This document shows positions 44,806 through 53,781 of a DNA stretch of 64,000 nucleotides, one piece after another. The stretch's first letter is position 1; each line of letters begins with the position of its first letter. The position numbers and the translations under genes were made by a program. The DNA comes from UBA9611 sp965237595 (GTDB lineage: Bacteria > Chloroflexota > Dehalococcoidia > Lucifugimonadales > UBA3495), in NCBI GenBank assembly GCA_965237595.1, contig CBDEFY010000001.1, forward strand, positions 558,001 to 622,000, read 5' to 3'. Under the pieces are notes generated by a model that worked only from the letters and a program-made list of their open reading frames with translations, ran no database searches and was not told the origin of the DNA.

Positions 44806-46740
44806 ATGGCAGGCGCGATGGTTGCACGGCTGGCAAGCCATTATGGCTGCGAGATACTCCCGGAACAGGGCAAGCAGGGTTTTCGGCTGCCCTGCCCAGC
44901 CCATAGGGGTGGAGACGGTAATTGCCATGTCTTCGAAAGCGATAGAGGGCGCATTGCCGCGAAATGCTTCAGCCGGGGATGCGAACCCTCTGACATTCTG
45001 TCGGCTATCGAACGGGATACAGGGATCGAGCGGATCAACCCGCCCGGACATACGTTCCAAGGGACATACAATCGCACAGGCCGACCAGTTGACGTCTGGC
45101 GTATAGACAGAGGAGGAAGCAAGTCCTATCCCACGCCGGGCAAACGGCAGGGCGTACCCGTGGAGCTCTGGGGTGACGAAGAGGCCGAAACCGTCATCGT
45201 TTGCGAAGGCGAAAAAGCCGCCCGCGCGGTTCAGAGGGCGGGATATACCGGCGCAAGTTATATGGGCGGCGCCAAGTGCGCCGGAATGGCTGATTACACC
45301 AAACTGCGCGGTCGGACTGTGTATGTATGGCCTGATAATGACCCGCCAGGCCTGAAAGCTGGAAAGGACGTCGCCGAAGCAGCCCGTCTCGTCGGTGCAC
45401 AGGTATGGATGCTGTCCCCAGTCGGTGAACCTGAAAGCGGCGATGATGCCGCCGATGTTGACGATTTGCCCGCTGTAATTGCTGGCTTAGTAGAGAGGGC
45501 GACTGTATACCGACAGGACGGTCTGTCGGAGCTCCCCGAAAAGCGGGTGGTGAGGGACGGGCGCACCGCGGCAGGTTTACGCTATTGCCTCGAACAATTG
45601 GGCATTGCCTATCGCTGGAATATCCGGCGCTCCTGTATCGAGTTTGACGATGGGAACGTCTGGCGCGAAGAAAACGACCGGCATTCCGCTGCCCTAAGGG
45701 AAAGGATTCGGGCAACATTTAACTCACCGGGCCCGAATAACCCCGGACTCCAATTCGGACGCGACCTGTTTAACGACTGCCTGAACGCAATCGTTGCGGA
45801 TGCAGAGATTGATCCGTTTCTAGTCTGGCTGCAGAACCTGCCGGAATGGGACGATCAGAGGCGGCTTGATGGGCTACTCCACGCGTGTTTCAAGATCGCC
45901 GACGACCAGAACCCGCCCGAATTGGTAATCTGGGCGGGCCATTTTCTAGTCATGGGACCGCTTTGGCGTACACTGTACCCAGGCGCCAAGCTTGACGAAA
46001 TGCCGGTGCTGGTGGGTGCGCAGGGTATTGGCAAGAGCACTCTGCTGCGGGAGTTGCTACCTGGTTATGCTCACGATTGGTTCTCCGATGGGCTAACGTT
46101 TACGGCTACGGATCGGGAAGTTGCCGAGACGCTGGCAGGGCGGGTAATCGTCGAAGTGTCCGAGATGGTGGGCCTACGCCGCGCCGAGATAGGACGGCTC
46201 AAGACGGTGCTGTCCCGCACTGACGATGGTTACCACCGGGCCGCCTATGCTCGGCACGCGGAGACCAGGTTACGCCGGTGCGTTGTAGTGGGCACAACAA
46301 ATCGCCGGGAATGCTTGCCGAATGACGAAACGGGTAACCGCCGGTTTGTGGCCATAGAGATCGGATCCGGACAACCCGGCGATGTGCGGGACTACTTGGG
46401 CGCCAACCGAGCACAATTGTGGGCCGAAGGGCTGGCACGTTGCCGAGCGGGCGAACATCCACGCCTACCGGACGCATACAAAGACGTTCAGGCCAAGCAC
46501 AACGAAGGGTATCGCGCCGCTGACGATGCGCTTGAAACGAAAGTCGGTGAATGGCTACGAGTTAGCCCCGAGGAGTTCACCCTTGCCGAGTGCGGGATTG
46601 CCATTGGTATGGTGGATGATGACGCACATCTTAGCCAACCAGAGCAACATCGACTAGGGAAAGCACTGCGGTATTTCGGCTATGAAAAACGCAACTGTAA
46701 GCGGCAAGGTCGGCAGGTGAGACTGTGGCTCAAGGTCTAG
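44806..46740 (+). CDS. Primase-helicase: zinc finger, Toprim and VapE/D5-type ATPase
   Basis: About 644 residues from ATG 44806 (MAGAMVARLASHYG). Start: GFRLPCPAHRGG...AAKCFSRGC is a CHC2-like zinc finger. TVIVCEGEKAARAVQRAGY (~125-145) and TVYVWPDNDPPG are Toprim motifs. MPVLVGAQGIGKSTLLRELLPGY (~400) is the Walker A of VapE-type helicases. TTNRRECLPNDETGNRRFVAIEI (~500) is the diagnostic VapE sensor motif. Such fused proteins initiate replication of satellite phages and integrative elements. The iteron-like palindrome immediately 3' is a candidate origin. The 5' end may use GTG/TTG upstream. Confidence 0.88.
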   Translation: MAGAMVARLASHYGCEILPEQGKQGFRLPCPAHRGGDGNCHVFESDRGRIAAKCFSRGCEPSDILSAIERDTGIERINPPGHTFQGTYNRTGRPVDVWRIDRGGSKSYPTPGKRQGVPVELWGDEEAETVIVCEGEKAARAVQRAGYTGASYMGGAKCAGMADYTKLRGRTVYVWPDNDPPGLKAGKDVAEAARLVGAQVWMLSPVGEPESGDDAADVDDLPAVIAGLVERATVYRQDGLSELPEKRVVRDGRTAAGLRYCLEQLGIAYRWNIRRSCIEFDDGNVWREENDRHSAALRERIRATFNSPGPNNPGLQFGRDLFNDCLNAIVADAEIDPFLVWLQNLPEWDDQRRLDGLLHACFKIADDQNPPELVIWAGHFLVMGPLWRTLYPGAKLDEMPVLVGAQGIGKSTLLRELLPGYAHDWFSDGLTFTATDREVAETLAGRVIVEVSEMVGLRRAEIGRLKTVLSRTDDGYHRAAYARHAETRLRRCVVVGTTNRRECLPNDETGNRRFVAIEIGSGQPGDVRDYLGANRAQLWAEGLARCRAGEHPRLPDAYKDVQAKHNEGYRAADDALETKVGEWLRVSPEEFTLAECGIAIGMVDDDAHLSQPEQHRLGKALRYFGYEKRNCKRQGRQVRLWLKV

Positions 46741-46748
46741 CGGTTGCA

Positions 46749-46835
46749 GGTTGCCCCGGTTGCCCCTATTTCCTGATAGACCCCTTTTTAGGAAGGAAAT
46801 GGTTCCATTAAGAAATAGGGGCAACCGGGGCAACC
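46749..46835. repeat. 24-bp perfect inverted repeat built of GGTTGCCCC iterons (candidate origin)
   Basis: The arms at 46749-46772 and 46812-46835 are perfect complements. Each arm contains GGTTGCCCC twice in tandem, so four iterons are arranged in opposed pairs around a 39-bp centre. It starts 8 bp after the primase stop. No T-run follows the right arm, arguing against a simple terminator. Its position matches the origin next to the replication gene in P4-type elements. Confidence 0.6.
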
Positions 46836-46978
46836 CTTAAGGTAAAGGCCTCATTGGGGATTGAAACTATGGCAAGCGAACGCTTTGCACTTAGAGTGGT
46901 TGTTCCGGGCTGCCTTTCATAGTACTCCGCTGGGTGGATTGTCATGTCCCCCTCCCTTATCCAGGTGCAGGTCATCAG

Positions 46979-47218
46979 TCATCGTTGGGACTCTATCTGG
47001 CGCAGATAGGCACCCATCTCAGCGTCGGTGATGCGGCCCCGTTCCCACAGATCGCGTAGTCGGCTCACCTGTTCCCCCATATCCCCCAGCGGATCATAGG
47101 TGAAGGTCTCGCGCTCCATTTCCTCGGGGACCGAATCGGAACGGAACTCACGTATCCGGCCCGGGACATATTCGACAAACGGCTGCACCGTCTCCCTGGG
47201 CACGATGTTGACGAGCAA
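46979..47218 (-). CDS. Small hypothetical protein, 79 residues
   Basis: Acidic and Arg-rich: IVPRETVQPFVEYVPGRIREF, RETFTYDPLGDMGEQVSRLRDLWERGRITDAEMGAYLRQIE. The start is TTG at 47218 with GGAGGA 4 bp upstream; no ATG is available because of an upstream in-frame TGA. The C-terminal SRLRDLWERGRITDAEF-like helix resembles SHOCT-type short domains. Function unknown. It faces the primase operon. Confidence 0.5.
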   Translation of the reverse strand: MLVNIVPRETVQPFVEYVPGRIREFRSDSVPEEMERETFTYDPLGDMGEQVSRLRDLWERGRITDAEMGAYLRQIESQR

Positions 47219-47261
47219 CAGTTCCTCCGGCCATCTTCCTCAAACCGGCACCGGCCCGTCA

Positions 47262-48973
47262 TTAGCCCGAATCCACCGATGGACAGGGATGGACGGCGTG
47301 AGGACAGCGGAAGGGGGTGAGGGAGTTACAGGCGCGATGATCCGGGCTCGAATTTGGGTAGACGGGAGGTTGGCGGGCGGTCTGCAGGCGCTTTTGGGGG
47401 CACCGATGGCGGCCTACAGTGGCTGTGGCGAGCGAGATGGCGGGATAGGACACGGCAAGAGGCGCTCGCGGACTGGGGTGGCGCGAGTTTGCGGGGACGT
47501 TGGGTCAGTTGCAGGCTGGCCGTCAGGCGGGGAATGGAATGGCTTGCAGTCGGGCCAAGGCGCGACTGAACTGGGTTTCCCAAGGCCAGCGCCGGGGGAG
47601 ATGCAAAGTGAGGCGGCGCGCCGAGCGGGTGATCCGTCCCACCAGAGCGAAGACCCGCCGCCTGAGGGTCTTGGTGATCACGGTCCGCTCGCCCAGACCA
47701 ATCCGCGCCGTCCAGCGGGCCAGGTTATGCGCCATCACCTGTACCGCCAGCCAGGCGCCGTTGGCGGCGAAGCGCCGCGACGGCATGTGGTTCAGCCCGA
47801 CGCCGTACTTGAGGTCGCGTATCGCATTCTCGATCTCGGCGTGACGGCAATGATCGGCCTCCAGTTCCAGGGTCTCTCCGTCCCGGTCGGTGATGAAGCC
47901 GTGATAGCTGTAGGTGGCGAAGAGGGCCAGTTGGGAACCGGGCGTGGGCTTCACCCGCCGGACGATGAGCCGCACCGGTGCGGCGCCGGGCTCAGTCCGG
48001 AAGGGGGTGTAGGTGGTCTGCGCCACATCGGCGGCGCCGTCCATCCAGTAAGGAATCGGCGTCCAGGCATCTTCGGGCATCGCCTCGATGAGATTCCGCA
48101 GGCGGGCGCGCTGGCGGATGGCGATGGAGGGCGGACATCCATCTGGCGGCAGACGGCGACCACGGCGTGGGCGTAGAAGCCGCTGTCGGCCCGCGCCGTA
48201 AGTTGCCCGCTGGCCCCGGCACGGCGAACCCGGCTCACCGTTTCACGCAGGAAGTGGACGGCGCCCCGAGCGGTGTTGGTGCGGCCCTCGCGCAGCCGGG
48301 ACATCAGCACGTCGCCGGTGCCGGCGGCGATGGCCAACAGGGGGTGATAGCCGCGGGCGCCGGTATAGCCGTGGTGGCGTGCCCCTTCCTTGGCCATGCC
48401 GTAGGTCTCGCAGATGGTGGAGTCCAGGTCAATGGTCAGGGGCCCGTCGCCGGGTCCCGCCCCGGCCTGCCAGGCCCTGGCCAGCAACTCGCGGCTCACC
48501 CGGTCGAGTTGACGGACATGCCCCCACCTGAAGCCGCGCAGGAAGATCCCCAGGGTGGATGGGGTCTTGACCACGCAGCCTAGAACACCGACCGTCCCAC
48601 CAGCGCGCAGCGCACCGGCGTCGTCGATGCAGTCGCCGCCGGCTAGGGCGGAGGCCACCAGGGTCATCATCTTGTCCCCCGTGTTCGCCCGTCCCGGCGC
48701 GCCGCCGAGGTCAAGGTGATGGTCGACGAGTTCCCGCAGGCCCAGGTGCTGAGTGAGGGTGGCCGGCAGGAGCAGGCCGGCATTGGCCACCAGACGATGG
48801 TCGTCAAAGAGGATGCGGATACGGTCGGGATTGTTCTGTGGCAGCATCTATTGGGTGCTCCTTGTTTCCGGGCAGGTTTCTGTTCCAAAACCATTATCCC
48901 AGATTCAGAGGAGCACCCTCTGGCTTCTTCGAGGGCTGTCCCCAAGGCCGTCCTTCGGTGGATTCGGGCTAAA
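47262..48973 (-). mobile_element. Second IS1380-type element (about 1712 bp, degenerate)
   Basis: Ends read inwards TTAGCCCGAATCCACCGATG and TTAGCCCGAATCCACCGAAG, 19/20 identical. It encloses a frameshifted IS1380-like transposase. The right end lies inside the 3' end of the 49471-48905 gene, so the insertion changed that gene's C-terminus. No target duplication is clear. Left of the transposase, about 260 bp is non-coding. Confidence 0.7.
47523..48847 (-). pseudogene. IS1380-family transposase, frameshifted
   Basis: N-terminal frame (48847 to about 48110): RILFDDHRLVANAGLLLPATLTQHLGL, LTIDLDSTICETYGMAKEGARHHGYTGARGYHPLLA (first Asp) and GQLTARADSGFYAHAVVAVCRQ (second Asp). The C-terminal frame (48080-47523) has HCRHAEIENAIRDLKYGVGLNHMPS (Glu block) and NGAWLAVQVMAHNLARW. 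The shift is at about 48085-48125. Confidence 0.8.
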
Positions 48974-49471
48974 CGGCCGGTCTCGCTTATGGTTGCGCAC
49001 GGCGATCTTAACCGCGTCGAACGAAAGGCACGTCCAGTCTGCGATCTGCTTTATGGCTTGTTCCCAGGAATATCCCCCGTTGCGCAGGATTCGGAGAACG
49101 GAAACCATGCGGGCATTGCGATTCCATTCGCTCTTTCGCCCACGTCCTCTCTCAGGCCTCTTCAGCTTCTCCAAGGCGACTGCGTAAGCCCACATTGATA
49201 CAATTTCTGGGATCGGTTCTCGACGCCGTAGAAGCTCAGCCAACAGATTTTGCATATTGTCCCATGCCCAAGTTCTGGTATGGGACCAATTCAGGTAGCT
49301 CCCCAGCAACAGTACCCGTTGGGAGTATTGGGGATGCGTGGGGTCCCGTGCGTCATATGGAATGCTGTCCCACCGGCGGACTAAATCCAAATATTCTGTG
49401 ACTCGCTTGTGCCCGTGATTAAGATATTCGATTAGGTCCGCTTCCTCGCCTGCTGGTAATTCATTCGTCAC
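48905..49471 (-). CDS. Hypothetical protein downstream of integrase
   Basis: 188 residues. Start is GTG 49471 overlapping the integrase stop as TAGTG, so it is coupled to int. The N-terminal half is helical with WSHTRTWAWDNMQNLLAELL; the C-terminal half (MVSVLRILRNGGYSWEQAIKQIADWTCLSFDAVKIAVRNHKRDRP) looks like a helix-turn-helix. The last ~24 residues are encoded by the IS1380-like end (SPNPPKDGLG...), so the native C-terminus is lost. Function unknown; possibly a recombination directionality or regulatory protein of the element. Confidence 0.5.
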   Translation of the reverse strand: MTNELPAGEEADLIEYLNHGHKRVTEYLDLVRRWDSIPYDARDPTHPQYSQRVLLLGSYLNWSHTRTWAWDNMQNLLAELLRRREPIPEIVSMWAYAVALEKLKRPERGRGRKSEWNRNARMVSVLRILRNGGYSWEQAIKQIADWTCLSFDAVKIAVRNHKRDRPFSPNPPKDGLGDSPRRSQRVLL

Positions 49472-50661
49472 TACGTTCCACCTCGACCGGACAGGAAATC
49501 ATCCCACTGCTGCATCAATAAACAGCGCTTTGCAAACAAGTCTGACCGGGCGTAGGCTATCTCCGTCGAGTTGCCCAGGTTGTGGGCCAGCGCCGACTCA
49601 GCGGCCGCCCAGGGGGTCGCCGTCTGCTCGATTGTCCAATCCCTGAAACTGCTACGGAATCCGTGCGAAACGGCGGATATTGCTAACCTTGCCAGCATAT
49701 GAGTTAACCCCATGTTGCTGATTGGCTTGCCGCTGCGCTTGTTGGGGAATATGAATCCCTCCCCATCGCTGAGTCTCTTCGCCTCCTTGAGTATCGCCAG
49801 GGCACGGTTAGACAAAGGTACCCGGTGTTCTCGCCGAGCTTTCATCCTAACCGCAGGTACCGTCCAGGTAGCGGCTTCAAGGTCGATTTCGGACCATTCT
49901 GCTCCCCTAACCTCCCCAGCCCTGGCCGCCGTCAGCACCATAAACTCAAACGCCAATTTCATTGCGGGGTGGGAGGTAGACTCCCGTACCCGTTGCAGCG
50001 CCGCCGGAACGTCTGCATAGGGCAGGGCGCGATGGTGCTGCTTCAACCGGGACCGGCGTGGCAAGGCTTTGGCGATGGCGGTCGACGCCGCATTGTCCGC
50101 CCGCCAGCCTTGCGCCACGCACCAGTCAAGAACAGTTTCCATCCGTTGCCTGACACGAGTTGCCGTTTCAGCCTTTTCCACCCATATCGGGGTAAGCACC
50201 GCCAGAGTGTCAGCCGTTGTGATCTCGTCGACGGGTTTGTGCCCAATAAGCGGGTAGGCGTGATTGGTAAGGCTCTCCGTCCATTGCTTCGCGTGCCTAT
50301 CGCTACTCCATGTCGAGCGGCGCAATTCTATTACCTGTTCCGCGGCCCTCTGGAACGTCGGGACGGGAGGACGCATCGCGTCCTCCCGCGCCTGCCGCTT
50401 CTCGTCTATGGGGTCTATCCCCTGCCGTATAGCCTGGAGGTTGGCAAGGGCGGTTTCCCGCGCCTCTTTTAGCCCGACGGCGGGATAACCTCCTAACCCA
50501 ACATTGCGGCGCTTGCCGTTCATCCTAACCCGCTGAAACCAACGCCTGTTGCCGTTGGTGTCAACTCGGAGCGTAAGGCCGTTGCCGTCAGAGTAGTCGC
50601 CCGGCCTCTTCAGCGTTCGTATCGCGGCGGCGTTGAGGGCCTGTTGCTTAGTTGCTGGCAT
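49471..50661 (-). CDS. P4-type tyrosine integrase
   Basis: 396 residues. The N-terminal DUF4102 arm-binding domain has YSDGNGLTLRVDTNGNRRWFQRV. The catalytic domain has Arg247 (AARAGEVRG), His333-x-x-Arg336 (SHGFRSSFRDW), His360 (ALAHNLG) and Tyr370 (AYARSDLF), so all key residues are present. The gene starts 158 bp from the 3' end of the UCA tRNA, the arrangement expected when an island integrates in a tRNA gene. E. coli islands at selC (tRNA-Sec) use the same enzyme class. Intact. Confidence 0.92.
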   Translation of the reverse strand: MPATKQQALNAAAIRTLKRPGDYSDGNGLTLRVDTNGNRRWFQRVRMNGKRRNVGLGGYPAVGLKEARETALANLQAIRQGIDPIDEKRQAREDAMRPPVPTFQRAAEQVIELRRSTWSSDRHAKQWTESLTNHAYPLIGHKPVDEITTADTLAVLTPIWVEKAETATRVRQRMETVLDWCVAQGWRADNAASTAIAKALPRRSRLKQHHRALPYADVPAALQRVRESTSHPAMKLAFEFMVLTAARAGEVRGAEWSEIDLEAATWTVPAVRMKARREHRVPLSNRALAILKEAKRLSDGEGFIFPNKRSGKPISNMGLTHMLARLAISAVSHGFRSSFRDWTIEQTATPWAAAESALAHNLGNSTEIAYARSDLFAKRCLLMQQWDDFLSGRGGT

Positions 50662-50818
50662 ATCCTGTGTCTCCCGGTTGGTACACGTGGGCGATCACGT
50701 GTACCCAAACTAACAGGAATATAGCAGAACATCTCGGAACGATCAAGACATAAAAAACCAGCAGTACTTGATCTTAAGTACGGCTGGTCAGCCTTTGGTG
50801 GAGTTTTCAGTTATACGT

Positions 50819-50915
50819 TGGCGGGAGTGCGAGGGAGTCGATCCCACCTACCCCGCTCGTCAGGAGGCATCACGGATTTGAAATCCGCAAGGGCCACCGG
50901 GCCCCATCCACCAGA
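50819..50915 (-). tRNA. tRNA-Sec-like gene, anticodon UCA (acceptor stem mismatched)
   Basis: On the minus strand: D arm GGGGCC-CGGT-GGCCCT (6-bp stem, 4-nt loop, as in tRNA-Sec); anticodon arm GCGGA-TTTCAAA-TCCGT with anticodon UCA; long variable arm TGCCTC...GGGGTA; T arm GTGGG-ATCGACT-CCCTC; 3' end GCACTCCC-G-CCA. Total ~97 nt, right for Sec. Oddities: the 5' acceptor TCTGGTGG does not pair with GCACTCCC, and the T stem has one mismatch. The 3' half from the T-loop on resembles the half-tRNA at 38949 and 53681, so the gene appears to be an attachment-site chimera with a non-cognate 3' end. It may be inactive. Confidence 0.6.
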
Positions 50916-51166
50916 TCACCTTCGACCGGAACGTCCGTAAACATGATTACCTCATTTGATGACGTGGAGGGTGATGACGTGGATGGCGCAATACGCTAAG
51001 CCCGGTGGAAAGCTTGGTACAACTGTGACAAAGACTCCCGCTCTTACATTGCTTGAAGCCATTCTTCAGCGAAATGCGTATGGTTAAATTGACGGCCAGC
51101 AACCGCGCCGATTCAGATGCTAAACGGACGTCATTGACTCTGCACATCCGGGTTCCATTGGAGCGA

Positions 51167-52735
51167 ATGCGACGCACGGTCCGCTACTGGTGGATCGGGC
51201 TAGTCCTATTGCTTGGGATGGCCGCTTGCACTTCATCCGAAACGGCCAACCCCGCAACTGGCGGCACTCAATTGTCCAGTCCTCCAGGCTCAGTTTCTAT
51301 ACCTGGGCCCAATGCCACCACTGAGTCGGCGCCCGCCACCGGCACGTCGGACGGAATGTCTTTGGAGTCTTCAGGCGCCGTACCTGCTATCGATCTTCCC
51401 GATGACCCCACGGAACTGATGCGGGCCACCATTGACGGTGACATGGACGCCATCGTCCGGAAAATGGTGAACAGTGGCAACCAGTCCTACATTCCGGTCC
51501 TTCTGGAGTTCATGCGGATTGAATGGTATCCCGATGCCAGGATCGCCATGGCCGCATCGATCAACGTATTGGCCGAGGGTCCGGAAAAGGTCGAATTTCC
51601 TCCCGAACGGACGAACTGGGGTTGGTGGATCGAATGGCTGGGTCAGAATCCCCAGGTCAAGGCACCGAAGGGATATGACGGCTGGAAAGGCGAGCTGTTT
51701 TCTACTCTGGACGCCGGACTCGGCAGCTTTCTCTACGAAGGCGTGAAAACCGACATAAGAATTGAAGAGATTGTCTGGGGCGGCGTGGCCAAGGACGGCA
51801 TTCCTGACCTGCGGAATCCGCCGGTGGTCCCAGCCAATGAGGCTTGGTATATGGAGGCTGCAGACCGGGTGTTTGGAGTATCGATCAACGGCGAGGCTCG
51901 GGCCTACCCGCTGCGGATCTTAAACGCCCACGAGATGGCCAATGATGTCGTTGGAGGAGTGCCCTTCGCCCTCGCCTATTGAACGCTTTGCGGGTCTGGG
52001 ATCGTGTATTCCACAGAAATCAACGGCGAAGTAATGGAGTTCGGTACCTCGGGTTGGCTGTATCAAAGTAACAAATTGATGTACGACAGAGGCACCAATA
52101 CCCTCTGGCACCAATTCCTGGGCAAGCCCGTTGTCGGAGAATTGGTCGGCAGTGGCATTGAGCTGAAGGTGCTGCCGGTGACATTGACCACCTGGGACGA
52201 TTGGGTGTTGGCCCACCCTGACACTACGGTGTTGAACATCCAAACCGGCGTATACCCGTCCCAGTCGTACCTGGCGGAAGGACACGCGGCATCTATCTAC
52301 GCCAGCTATCGTCATAGCGAATACACAATGTTCCCTGTCCCGGAGAGAAGTTCCCGATTGGTCACTAAATCCCGGGTCCTAGGCCTTACTCTCAACGGCC
52401 AATCTAGAGCCTACCCTGAGCAGGTGCTGGCCCAAGAGCCCGTAGTGCACGACTCTTTGGGCGGCATGGACTTGGTTGTGGTCACGAGTGGCGGCGGGTC
52501 TAGGGCCTACCAAGCCGGTGGCCGCAATTTCATCTTGGACGGGAGCGCGGGATACCGTTCAGGAGCCACGTTCCTGTTGGATGAAGATGGCGAGAGATGG
52601 GAATTAACCGAGAATGCTCTGGTAGGGACCGACAGCCCGGAAGAGCGTTTGGACCGGTTGCCCAGCCGCTCCTCCTTCTGGTTTGGGTGGTACGCATTCT
52701 ACCCGGCCACGGAGGTATACCAGCCGGAACGCTAA
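51167..52735 (+). CDS. DUF3179 lipoprotein, candidate selenoprotein (arm B copy)
   Basis: The start ATG at 51167 (MRRTVRYWWIGLVLLLGMAAC) gives a signal peptide with lipobox Cys21. The protein reads into the DUF3179 domain: VFGVSINGEARAYPLRILNAHEMANDVVGGVPFALAY, then TGA at 51980-51982, then TLCGSGIVYSTEINGEVMEFGTSGWLYQSNKLMYDR and a normal C-terminus at 52735. DUF3179 proteins have a YCPLCGS-type sequence here, so UGA replaces the first Cys of CxxC (U272-x-x-C275). As a Sec protein it has 522 residues. The GTSGWLYNS-like and WHQFLGKPVVGELVG segments are conserved downstream, so the frame is under constraint. The function of DUF3179 is not established; a thiol or metal redox role is inferred. 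Confidence 0.7.
51995..52017 (+). promoter_or_regulatory. SECIS-like hairpin after the DUF3179 UGA (arm B)
   Basis: Counting U of UGA as 1: UCUG (16-19) pairs with CAGA (35-38), A34 is bulged, GGA (20-22) pairs with UCC (31-33), loop UCGUGUAU. The layout of a 3-bp apical stem and a 3'-side bulged A is the same as after the TlpA UGA, and the distance is similar. Drawn by eye. Confidence 0.45.
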
Positions 52736-52754
52736 TACAGCTTTCTCGGTTGAA

Positions 52755-53510
52755 TCAATTTGATATAGCTGGTTGATGCGCCAATAGGAAGTCGCGCACC
52801 TGGTTTATCGTCTTGGCGAGCACGTCCTTTTCCTCTTTCCAGGGATATACCGTCACCTCGGCATTTGGCGCCAACTCCACTACCTCCATCGCAGTCTCGT
52901 AGGAGTGCGATGGTGTGTTGTCAGGCATGACCAGCATCGGCGTCTGGCACGAACGAACGAAGTCGCGCGACACGCTGTACACGAAGTCGGAATCGACCCG
53001 GTAAAGATTGTGTAGGTACGCATCGACGGTCTCCATGGTCACGTCAGTCCGCTGGTCGCACAGCTCGGGTCCCCAGATATCATGGCCAGAGTCGTACATG
53101 GAGTCAGGGAATTTGGCGTTGTGGCCAACCGGCTGGCAGAGCACGCCGGCCACGAGGCGATCGGGTGCCCGTTCCATGAGCTTGAGTGCGAACGGGCCAC
53201 CGATGCAGTAGCCCATGAACGAGAACTCCTGTATGCCAAGATGGTCCATCAGCCCCAGTTGGTCGTCGGCGAAGGCCCCCCACGGGTCGTCGACTTGGAT
53301 AGGCCCGCCGGAGTCGCCGCCGTTGGCGTTGCGCTGGTCCATCGTGATGCAGCGGAAATCGTTCTTGAACTCCTCCATCGCGTTGAACACTTGTCCAGGC
53401 CAATTGCTGACTACGGAGTTCAAGCCCCCGCCGGGGGTGAGCAGGATCGGGAAACCGGACCCGGCCTCCTCATAGCGGATGGTGACATCGCCTTTGGTAA
53501 AAATCGGCAT
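52755..53510 (-). CDS. Alpha/beta-hydrolase fold protein (arm B copy)
   Basis: Identical to 39149-39904: nucleophile elbow GYCIGG with Cys102 and no recognisable C-terminal catalytic His. It is convergent with the DUF3179 gene, so the pair has moved together during the duplication. Confidence 0.75.
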   Translation of the reverse strand: MPIFTKGDVTIRYEEAGSGFPILLTPGGGLNSVVSNWPGQVFNAMEEFKNDFRCITMDQRNANGGDSGGPIQVDDPWGAFADDQLGLMDHLGIQEFSFMGYCIGGPFALKLMERAPDRLVAGVLCQPVGHNAKFPDSMYDSGHDIWGPELCDQRTDVTMETVDAYLHNLYRVDSDFVYSVSRDFVRSCQTPMLVMPDNTPSHSYETAMEVVELAPNAEVTVYPWKEEKDVLAKTINQVRDFLLAHQPAISN

Positions 53511-53680
53511 AACAGTTTCTCCTTTATGAATAGGTATTGTTCGACGGATTATACCGGACTCGTGAGCACAGGCTGCGACAGAATAGCACGGCTTTATATT
53601 TAGGGCGCCCTGTGGGCCCCGGCCATAACGGTACGGCGGCTTTTTATTAGCAGATATCGGGCGATTTCACGCCTAAAAAC

Positions 53681-53710
53681 ATTGGCGGGGGTACGAGGGA
53701 GTCGAACCTA
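53681..53710 (-). other. tRNA/tmRNA 3'-end-like sequence, candidate att site B
   Basis: Inverted copy of 38949-38978. It has the same orientation as the UCA tRNA at 50819-50915, so the two tRNA ends form a direct repeat (TCGACTCCCTCG...CCCGCCAA) flanking a 2.9-kb segment with the DUF3179 and hydrolase genes. Confidence 0.5.
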
Positions 53711-53781
53711 TCCGTATTTAGCTACGAATCAGGCCATTTTAGGGCTGCCAGCAGCATCCACGCACTCAAAAGTACTCAAAA

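Noticed and set aside
47354..47569. Plus-strand ORFs opposite the IS1380-like transposase
   Set aside because: Low-complexity Arg/Gly-rich shadow frames of a GC-rich transposase region.
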